From the NCBI GenBank assembly GCA_028689495.1, contig JAQTWB010000003.1, positions 27,126-91,125 of the forward strand: DNA of 64,000 bases, given 5' to 3'. Shown here in pieces: positions 57,567 to 64,000 of the stretch; positions within the stretch are counted from its first letter, which is position 1, and each line of letters begins with the position of its first letter. Position numbers and translations under genes: made by a program. Source of the stretch: a bacterium. GTDB lineage: Bacteria; Bdellovibrionota_C; UBA2361; SZUA-149; JAQTWB01. The notes under the pieces are model-generated. The model saw nothing but the letters and a program-made list of their open reading frames with translations. It ran no database searches and was not told the origin of the DNA.

Positions 57567-59456
57567 TTAATCGCAATCCGCTCGCAGCCAATCCATTCTA
57601 CAATCAAGCGTATAGGCGCCAGCACCAGCGGCGCAGAGCGCATTGGCCTTCCGCATCAGACGTTCACTCCACGGATACATAACTGCGATCTTGCTTACCG
57701 GCGCATGAAAAAACTCACACAGTGAGTGCCCGGCAACTCTCAACTCGGACAACATCTTCGGAAAAGCCGTTCCGGCACATTCTCCGCAAACAGCAATGCT
57801 CAGCGAACCTGAATGCATAAGAGAAACTGTTCGACCCTGACCACCACAGCAGGGACAACAGGCGGTCGGCACCAACAACTCTGCCGAGACAAGCCCCTCA
57901 CACCGGGCTTGTGGAGTCAGTGATAACACCTCAGCGATCTCGGCAGCGAACCCCAGTGAGTCGAAAAGATAACGCCCGCTCAACTCCCCGCGTCCCGGTT
58001 TCCCCATTCTCAGCTGAGTCAGTAATTCACGGCCCTCATCCCGTAGAGCGAGAGACAAGGAGGAAACGGGCAAAGAAACGGAAGCACCTTCATTCTCCAG
58101 ACCAAACTCAGAAGGAGGTGTGATCGTATATACCCGATCCGCCAAAGACAGAACTCCGTCATACTCTATCTTATCCGTAAGACTAAGCGAGGGAACATGT
58201 GAAGACATTACAAGGTTACCCAGGGCAGCGATCTCGCGAAGTAACTCGGCTGCAAGACACGCTGTCTGACCGGACAGTTGTTCCTCATCAAAAATCCCAT
58301 CGAAGACAAAAGCCCGCCCGTATGGACGGGCAAATAGCAATGCCATAAGTCTCAAAATCAAGCGCGATTTCCCGTCGAGCTTCGCTAGCGGTTCCAAAAC
58401 AGAGAACTGTCTGGAGGATTCGGTAAAATGCCCGGCAAAATGTTCTGCGATGCGCCGCAGCAAGTCCTGAAAGATTTGCGGTACAAATTCGAACGACAAC
58501 AGCTCCATGATTAATCGATCAAAGGGCAAAGCCAACCACTGATTCAAGGAACGACCCTCGTAGAGATATGCCTCCAACCTGCTTGCGCCAAGGTCTTCCC
58601 CCGATAACTGCCGTTCTGAAAAGACCAATCGCGGATCCAGAAAAACCGAACCACAAGACCTGCACCTCGGCTTTGCATCAAGTAATTTCAGGCACTCCAG
58701 TGCGGCATCTCGTTCGGAATAAACAACAACCTCACCCTCCGCAATATCCCTGGCCCGAGCAAACTCCCGTAGAAGCTCGTCCGCGCTGACACCTGCGACG
58801 GAAGAACGCCAGGTCACAACCTCATGTGCAGAGTCACTCTCCGCCGAATCAAGATTAACGATAACCCCGTTAACTATTCCCTTGCGAAAACCACTGGCCC
58901 GCATCAAGGAGAGAAAGAACCCTGGCTCCCGCAAGCTTCGCAGCGTAACTATCAGACGATCGCCTGAAAAGAACTCGGCACGACGCTGCAATATCTCCTT
59001 TATCTGCTCACTGAGGCTCTGCCTCGAAACAGATGGCTGGTTACAGGAACAGGTAATCTTGGCTTTCTCGGCAAAAACGCGACGGAGCTCGCTCTCAAAC
59101 GGAAAAATGTCGCCAACTTTAACCGAATGGTGAAAAGATGGTGATAAAGCAAAATTCTCAACCGGCAAACGCAACGACAATTCGGCAACATCCGCCCCGG
59201 GTCGCCAGAGGTGCTTAATCTCGGCCTCCACCTCAGGGAACCTGCCACCCTGCAGCAGCGACAGCCGGCAATCCTCCACTCGGAGGACAGAACGAAAAAA
59301 AAGGGTCTTGCCTACGCCATGAGCCCCTGACAGCAGCACAAACTCTCCTGTATTACCTTGAAACTCCTGAATTCGGCCACCGGGCAGCGAAATCAAAGTA
59401 GCTTCAAGAGCGGGTACCACTCGCAAATTGGCGGCTTTATCCTTCTGGCGATTCAT
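57567..59456 (-). CDS. Diverged, truncated UvrA-like ATPase
   Basis: 629 residues from the ATG at 59456; UvrA itself is about 940. Motif order follows UvrA: Walker A GAHGVGKT (44-51); the signature region VGDIFPFESELRRVFAEKAKIT; C-x-C (136-138); CRSCGSVFLDPRLVFSER (265-282, as in UvrA's CG..ePrlFSFN); LDGKSRLILRLMA in place of LSGGE (360-372); Walker B-like AFVFDGIFDE; H420; then a second half with LSLTPQARCEGL, CCPCCGGQG (533-541) and CGEC (557-560), ending just where the second ABC signature should begin. The second Walker A and signature are missing. It may bind DNA or nucleotides in a non-canonical way. Standard UvrA is not in this window. Confidence 0.75.
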   Translation of the reverse strand: MNRQKDKAANLRVVPALEATLISLPGGRIQEFQGNTGEFVLLSGAHGVGKTLFFRSVLRVEDCRLSLLQGGRFPEVEAEIKHLWRPGADVAELSLRLPVENFALSPSFHHSVKVGDIFPFESELRRVFAEKAKITCSCNQPSVSRQSLSEQIKEILQRRAEFFSGDRLIVTLRSLREPGFFLSLMRASGFRKGIVNGVIVNLDSAESDSAHEVVTWRSSVAGVSADELLREFARARDIAEGEVVVYSERDAALECLKLLDAKPRCRSCGSVFLDPRLVFSERQLSGEDLGASRLEAYLYEGRSLNQWLALPFDRLIMELLSFEFVPQIFQDLLRRIAEHFAGHFTESSRQFSVLEPLAKLDGKSRLILRLMALLFARPYGRAFVFDGIFDEEQLSGQTACLAAELLREIAALGNLVMSSHVPSLSLTDKIEYDGVLSLADRVYTITPPSEFGLENEGASVSLPVSSLSLALRDEGRELLTQLRMGKPGRGELSGRYLFDSLGFAAEIAEVLSLTPQARCEGLVSAELLVPTACCPCCGGQGRTVSLMHSGSLSIAVCGECAGTAFPKMLSELRVAGHSLCEFFHAPVSKIAVMYPWSERLMRKANALCAAGAGAYTLDCRMDWLRADCD

Positions 59457-59510
59457 CTGAAACACCCAATAAAATTTGCAGGCTTGTCTACAGCTCTCGC
59501 AGACAGTAAT

Positions 59511-59540
59511 CTGCACCAGCTCAGACTTGAGCTGGTGCAG
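59511..59540. other. Perfect 13-bp inverted repeat in a divergent promoter region
   Basis: CTGCACCAGCTCA and its exact complement flank GACT. It lies 55 bases upstream of the UvrA-like start and 114 bases before the CoaB-Nudix start. It may be an operator or an mRNA leader hairpin. Confidence 0.6.
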
Positions 59541-59653
59541 ATATTTGCCTGAACTCTGCCCACCATAATGGTGGTTGTCCTCTCCGGTCGAGTATCGACG
59601 CGGACAAATTCTCCTTGCCGCGAGCCGAGAACAACAAACCAGTGGAATAACAA

Positions 59654-60850
59654 ATGCACCCCCCCGTGGCGATCGTAACAGCAGGTGGAACAAGTGAATA
59701 CATTGACGACATGCGTGTTGTCACCAACCTTTCTACTGGCAGCCTCGGCTGGCATATGGCCCGCTATCTACAAAAACGGGGCTTTCACGTAATAATACAT
59801 GCCAGTCGTGCCTCAATTTCCGCTCTCGGACCTCAAATAAAACCACTGCCAAAACCACTGACAGGGCCCGGGCAGGCAAATGACCACCTCCAACCACTCC
59901 CTGAATTGAAAGTCATTCCGTTTTTCACCTCGGAAGATCTGCGAACCAACCTGGTAAACTCTCTTCACCACGGAAATCATAACGGAGCTCCAGCTGACAT
60001 CATCTTCATGGCCGCAGCGGTCTCTGACTACATCCCCCAAAAAACTCCCGGGAAAATCAGCTCAGCGGCGGAAACACTGACTCTGAGATTTTCGCGGAAT
60101 GAAAAAATTCTCCCCAGCTTGCGCCAACTGTCTGATCCAGAGACGACAATTGTCGGCTTTAAACTGCATAGCGGCCTCAAGTCCGAAGATGTCCAGGAAA
60201 AAGTCTCGCAGCAAATCGATGAATCGGGTGTCAATTATGTAATCGTCAACGACAGCGCCTCCATCTCCGAACACCACCACGCAATAGAGATCTACTGCGC
60301 CGAAAAACGAATCATGCAGGCGACAGATAACAAGGAAGAGCTTGGCCAAAAAATCTGTGAATGCATCATTCACGACAGTGGCCTCGCTAAAAAACTGCCA
60401 TTACCCGCCGCCTCTATCTGCCTGCGCTCCGCTCAAGGCACCGAATATCTGCTCGGGCAGAGGCTTCGTCCGCCTCTGCAGGACCTGCTTGCTTTCCCTG
60501 GAGGGAAGTTTATATCGGGAGAAACTCCGAAGGCCGCCGCCTTGCGCGAGCTGGCGGAAGAATGTGGCATCGAGCTTCAGGCGGAAAAACTGCGTGACGC
60601 GGCCTCTTTTATCCTCCATACGACACCGGCGGACGAATTCGGACAACGCAATAACAACACATCGTATGCGGTTTTTTGTTTTAATGCCGACATTCCGACA
60701 ACAACTCCAGCGAGGCCGTCATCTGAAATGCACGCCCATTGGATGACGATAAAGGAAGCATTAAATAATCAGCTGGCTCCAGGAGTCTCTGAAGTTCTTA
60801 CGCGACTGGAAACGGAACATGCATGGTCGGCTAACTTTATCGGGGACTGA
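59654..60850 (+). CDS. Fusion of CoaB-like phosphopantothenoylcysteine ligase domain and Nudix hydrolase
   Basis: 398 residues. The N-terminal half (about 1-245) is DFP/CoaB-like: TAGGTSEYIDDMRVVTNLS (9-27), AAAVSDYIP (120-128), VGFKLHSG (167-174), VNDSA. In CoA synthesis CoaB joins phosphopantothenate to cysteine; the CoaC decarboxylase half is absent. The C-terminal half (about 252-390) is a Nudix domain with a complete box, GGKFISGETPKAAALREL and EECGI (283-306), which binds metal and cleaves nucleoside diphosphate-X compounds. The ATG at 59654 has a weak Shine-Dalgarno sequence. DUF58 and transglutaminase genes follow with no gap. Confidence 0.82.
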   Translation: MHPPVAIVTAGGTSEYIDDMRVVTNLSTGSLGWHMARYLQKRGFHVIIHASRASISALGPQIKPLPKPLTGPGQANDHLQPLPELKVIPFFTSEDLRTNLVNSLHHGNHNGAPADIIFMAAAVSDYIPQKTPGKISSAAETLTLRFSRNEKILPSLRQLSDPETTIVGFKLHSGLKSEDVQEKVSQQIDESGVNYVIVNDSASISEHHHAIEIYCAEKRIMQATDNKEELGQKICECIIHDSGLAKKLPLPAASICLRSAQGTEYLLGQRLRPPLQDLLAFPGGKFISGETPKAAALRELAEECGIELQAEKLRDAASFILHTTPADEFGQRNNNTSYAVFCFNADIPTTTPARPSSEMHAHWMTIKEALNNQLAPGVSEVLTRLETEHAWSANFIGD

Positions 60851-60852
60851 CA

Positions 60853-62166
60853 TTGCCAGACAACGAAAATACAAAATTTAGTCCCTCAACCCTCGCGGCC
60901 AAAAGGCTGGACGTCCCGAATCGCGCGCCCATCACCTTCGCCAGCAGTCGCCGAACCAGAGAGGCACTTTTACACTTCTGGGGGGCCGTGCCGCTATCAC
61001 TTCGCGGTGCTACAATCTCAGTCCTCTCGCTAACGGCGCTCACCACCAGCTTTGCTGATTCCCGGGACCTTTATGCTGCCATCTGCGGCGGCGGATTCCT
61101 CGCCCTGCAGCTGACAATGAGTCTAAGTGCGGCCTATCTTCGCTTTGGCTCCTTGAAACGAATCCGCGGCCACTGTGCTTTTCGCGAAGAGACACCTATC
61201 TCAGGTGCCCCGGTCAGCTGCACCACCAGCATCAGCGGGCTTAGTCTGCCAACATTTTTCTCGCTCTCTCTCGAAAGGGTCTTTGCCCGGGGTGAGGCCG
61301 CTTCAGCGATCCACTACCTGAGCGGCAAACAGCTGGAGCTCACTCTACAGGACTACATCACCTTCCCTCACCGCGGGGTCTGGAACCTACAACTGCTGCG
61401 GTTCCAGCTGCGCGACTATTTTGGCCTGGTCAAACTTGCCTGGACGGTACCCTGCCCGGCGATGATTGAAGTCTTTCCGCCGCTTGCCGAGGCTCAACTC
61501 CCGGACCTAAGTTCCAGCGTCTCTCGCAACGGAGATACAATTAGCGAACTTTCTACCAGGAACGGCGATTATTTTGATATCAAGAACTACGATCCGAGCG
61601 ATGGCATCAAGAGAATTCTCTGGAAAAGTTACGCAAGAAGTGGAGAACTGGTTGTCAGACGACCTGAGCCGGCCCTTTCTCCCGAGGGAGAGGTAAGTAT
61701 ATTTCTGATCGCCGGGAAAATGGATGACTCCATCGCCGCAAAAACCATCTCCTTCATCCGAGACCTCTTCCTCGAAAATACAGTTGTCTACTTCGGAACA
61801 AGCGGACTTGGCGAAGTATTTCACGACCGCAGACAACATAACGACCTCTGCACCAACCTCGACGACATAACCCATGCAATAAATGCCACAGTCTGGGACA
61901 ACGGAGCAGGCACCCTGGCCGGATTTGACAAGTATCTCGATGCGCTTACCGCCTCGGGTCGGCAGCCGAGAGAAACCTTGATCTTCTGTGGAAACCAGGC
62001 CGCTGACAAATATAAGGCCCAAGCCCTGGCAGCCACGGCACGACGCGGTATGAGCACGGTAATGGTTATTCTCAACAGGTATAACCCAACGGATTCCTCC
62101 CCGGCATCGGCAACCGTAGCCTCGCCACACAATAATGACGAATTAAAAGTGGTGTATTCCCAGTGA
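60853..62166 (+). CDS. DUF58 domain protein
   Basis: 437 residues from a TTG 2 bases after the stop of the preceding gene, so the start is provisional. Two membrane helices near residues 50-70 and 76-97 are followed by a beta-rich domain. The DUF58 signature is NGDYFDIKNYDPSDGIKRIL and WKSYARSGELVVR (about 237-269). A von Willebrand-like region follows. Such proteins usually act with a MoxR ATPase and a membrane transglutaminase; the latter follows here by overlap, but no MoxR gene is in view. Confidence 0.85.
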   Translation: MPDNENTKFSPSTLAAKRLDVPNRAPITFASSRRTREALLHFWGAVPLSLRGATISVLSLTALTTSFADSRDLYAAICGGGFLALQLTMSLSAAYLRFGSLKRIRGHCAFREETPISGAPVSCTTSISGLSLPTFFSLSLERVFARGEAASAIHYLSGKQLELTLQDYITFPHRGVWNLQLLRFQLRDYFGLVKLAWTVPCPAMIEVFPPLAEAQLPDLSSSVSRNGDTISELSTRNGDYFDIKNYDPSDGIKRILWKSYARSGELVVRRPEPALSPEGEVSIFLIAGKMDDSIAAKTISFIRDLFLENTVVYFGTSGLGEVFHDRRQHNDLCTNLDDITHAINATVWDNGAGTLAGFDKYLDALTASGRQPRETLIFCGNQAADKYKAQALAATARRGMSTVMVILNRYNPTDSSPASATVASPHNNDELKVVYSQ

Positions 62167-64000
62167 CCAGTAAACGGATCGTGCCATCAACATTGTGGAG
62201 AACCCTGTTCCTTTGCGCGACGGGGGTATTTCTCACTTCGTTCCTTAGTCCGCAGGTGGCACTGACCCTGACCATACCCGTAATATTCGCGGCAGTTGCC
62301 TCCACAAGCTACCTTCTTTGGCACGGCCGTAGCCCGCTCAAGGTCACACTGATCAATATATCGATTGCCCTGATCATTCAGGTCATTTCTGCGGAGCTAC
62401 CGACTCTGGCCTTTTATCTCAGCTTGACCGGTTTTTTGCCGGAGCTGACCAATCCGGCAAGCTTTGCCTTAATCGCAATCACCGAACGGCTGAATTTACT
62501 AAATATCGTTTATCTGGGAGCCGGCCTGACTACCGTTCTGTACTGGCGTTTTCGTGCCTATGCGACATTTGAGCTGCTCGGTCTCGCTCTTGTTTTTTTC
62601 GCCACCCTCTCACCTCACCAAAACTACAACCTCGACGCACTGACTGTCGTCAGCGATATCGCCTGGGCCAGCAACATCGAACTCACCAGCGCCGTCATCA
62701 TACTCTCGGCATGCCTCTTCCTGCTCCTCGCCGTTTATGCCGCCCAAACAACTTTTCGTCCTGTTCTGGGAGAACGACGACGCGTTTACTCCCGCCACTA
62801 CCCCTCATGGCTCAAAAGCATACTGCTTGTCAGTCTCGTTCTCTCGGCGTTCGCCGCATTTATTTACCAGATCAGAGAAATATATGGTGAAGCCAGCGGT
62901 CAGTCTTCAAATGGAGTCGGGCAACATCAGGGCGAAGATAAGTCCCCGCTTGGCTTCCATTCCGCTGTCGGCAAAACAAAACAACCTTCGGCGTTAATCC
63001 GCTTTGATTCTGACTTTACGGAAAACCCCTGGCGGCCAATGCTCTACCTACGCGATGGAGCGCTCTCGCGCTTTAACGGCACTGAAATGGTTGATGCCGG
63101 AAACAACTTCGACACCGATGCTCCGCGCATTCCCGCCGGGACCCGTTACAGCGCTACAGCTACCACAACAGGAACATCCCAACGCCGAGAAGTCAGCATT
63201 TCCTTTTATCTGCTCACCGACCATCGCTCGGCCGTTGCTCTTGACTTCCCGGTGCAGATCAAACCACTCAAAAACCCCGACCCGCAAAAATTCCAACTCG
63301 CCTACCAAGCGGTATCACTCGCGCCGACGGTACCACTTTTGAGCATGATCGGTGAGGATACCGACAACCCGTTCTGGTCAGCTGAGCAACGTGAACAATA
63401 TCTCCGTGCTCCGGGCTCCAAATCTTCCACCGTCCCCGATGAAAATGTTGCCGAATCGAAAAACCCTGTACTCGACGAATTTGGCGAGGACCTGCGTTAC
63501 AAGGCCCTGGCTTTCAAACTGACCAAAGACGAGGACACGCCTCTGCCCAAAGCAATGTCAATTATCCGCTATCTCTCAAAGGAGAGTCTCTACACCAGGG
63601 CTCCCGGACACAAGGTCGCCGACAAACAGGACCCCGTTGCGCCTTATTTATTCTCCTCAGAAAAACGTGGCTACTGTGTTCACTTTGCCCACGCGGCAAC
63701 TTATATGCTTCGCCTCTCGGGGATTCCGGCTCGAATCGCTACCGGTTATTTGACCAGTCTGAAATACGCCCGCGATGGACATATCCTGCTCCACCTCGGA
63801 GACAAACATGCCTGGCCCGAAATTTACGTGACTGGCATTGGCTGGGTTGTGGTTGATGTGACTCCCGAGCACGCGGAAAACGAATCGGAAATAGTTCCCG
63901 ACGACAAACTGCTGGAGGAGCTGATGAGTAAAATCGATCCCGGCAGTGAGCTGCTTCAGGAATTTGACGAGGAAAGCGAAAACAAGGCAATTGGCTTCTC
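62163..64000 (+). CDS. Membrane transglutaminase-like protein, 3' end off the window
   Basis: A GTG at 62163 overlaps the DUF58 stop by 4 bases and the frame is open for 612 codons to the window edge. About six membrane helices occupy the first 250 residues (FLCATGVFLTSFL, ALTLTIPVIFAAVA, ILLVSLVLSAFAAFIY). The transglutaminase core is complete: Cys in RGYCVHFAHAA, His in DKHAWPEIYV and Asp in GWVVVDVTPEH, preceded by GIPARIATGYL. TgpA-like architecture; probably protein cross-linking or proteolysis outside the membrane. It is the third gene of the CoaB-Nudix operon. The end is not seen. Confidence 0.85.
   Translation, partial: MTSKRIVPSTLWRTLFLCATGVFLTSFLSPQVALTLTIPVIFAAVASTSYLLWHGRSPLKVTLINISIALIIQVISAELPTLAFYLSLTGFLPELTNPASFALIAITERLNLLNIVYLGAGLTTVLYWRFRAYATFELLGLALVFFATLSPHQNYNLDALTVVSDIAWASNIELTSAVIILSACLFLLLAVYAAQTTFRPVLGERRRVYSRHYPSWLKSILLVSLVLSAFAAFIYQIREIYGEASGQSSNGVGQHQGEDKSPLGFHSAVGKTKQPSALIRFDSDFTENPWRPMLYLRDGALSRFNGTEMVDAGNNFDTDAPRIPAGTRYSATATTTGTSQRREVSISFYLLTDHRSAVALDFPVQIKPLKNPDPQKFQLAYQAVSLAPTVPLLSMIGEDTDNPFWSAEQREQYLRAPGSKSSTVPDENVAESKNPVLDEFGEDLRYKALAFKLTKDEDTPLPKAMSIIRYLSKESLYTRAPGHKVADKQDPVAPYLFSSEKRGYCVHFAHAATYMLRLSGIPARIATGYLTSLKYARDGHILLHLGDKHAWPEIYVTGIGWVVVDVTPEHAENESEIVPDDKLLEELMSKIDPGSELLQEFDEESENKAIGF

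Overview
The window looks like a chromosomal segment of a Gram-negative bacterium with deltaproteobacterial-type gene order. The minus-strand series yceD-rpmF-plsX-fabG-acpP-glyA-nrdR-ribD-ribE-ribBA is close to the order known from Desulfuromonadales. A complete minCDE set, a split-subunit glycine decarboxylase, an alternative complex III operon and secreted, signal-peptide-bearing proteins agree with this. The exact phylum is inferred; the 16S gene in the window (about 55527-57044, minus) would settle it. I see no prophage, integrase, transposase gene, CRISPR array or tRNA gene.

Layout. 1-4.2 kb: the start of an off-edge gene, a small membrane protein, and two tandem GCS2-type (glutamate-cysteine ligase-like) genes, each behind a hairpin-bearing leader. 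4.4-9.9 kb (minus): folD-gcvT-gcvH-gcvPA-gcvPB, a one-carbon/glycine cleavage operon. 10.3-12.7 kb (minus): minC-minD-minE. 12.9-15.2 kb (plus): an exported cyclophilin and ispH. 15.4-25.2 kb (minus): yceD to hemC, covering ribosome, lipid, serine/glycine, riboflavin and heme genes. 25.6-31.1 kb (plus): ssb, an isoaspartyl peptidase, a DEAD-box helicase with a repetitive basic tail, and a helical-repeat-like protein. 31.3-36.3 kb (minus): a 1663-residue secreted protein with twelve exact-length 47-residue propeller repeats. 36.7-37.2 kb: an unknown acidic protein. 37.4-44.9 kb (minus): actABCDEF, a quinol:electron-acceptor oxidoreductase. 45.4 kb: argS. 47.4-50.5 kb (minus): a secreted protein, a PstS-like periplasmic protein and a degenerate hybrid histidine kinase in one operon. 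51.2-52.0 kb: an unknown small protein and a candidate structured RNA. 52.0-57.3 kb (minus): a 16S-23S-5S rRNA operon without spacer tRNA, with its pre-16S processing stem and terminator. 57.6-64 kb: a decayed UvrA-like protein diverging from an operon of a CoaB-Nudix fusion, a DUF58 protein and a membrane transglutaminase that runs off the right edge.

Functionally most genes are housekeeping. FolD, GcvTHP and GlyA together form the glycine/serine/methylene-tetrahydrofolate hub. The Act complex points to respiration with quinol and cytochrome c. The less ordinary material is: (i) hairpin leaders just upstream of Shine-Dalgarno sequences at four plus-strand genes, two of which share an identical two-hairpin layout; (ii) a cloverleaf-like candidate RNA at 51.8 kb; (iii) the UvrA-like, CoaB-Nudix and degenerate sensor-kinase proteins; (iv) several families of short palindromic repeats, one inserted in frame in the giant secreted protein and one supplying the stop codon of the kinase. 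All functional calls come from reading motifs by eye; no database search was run.
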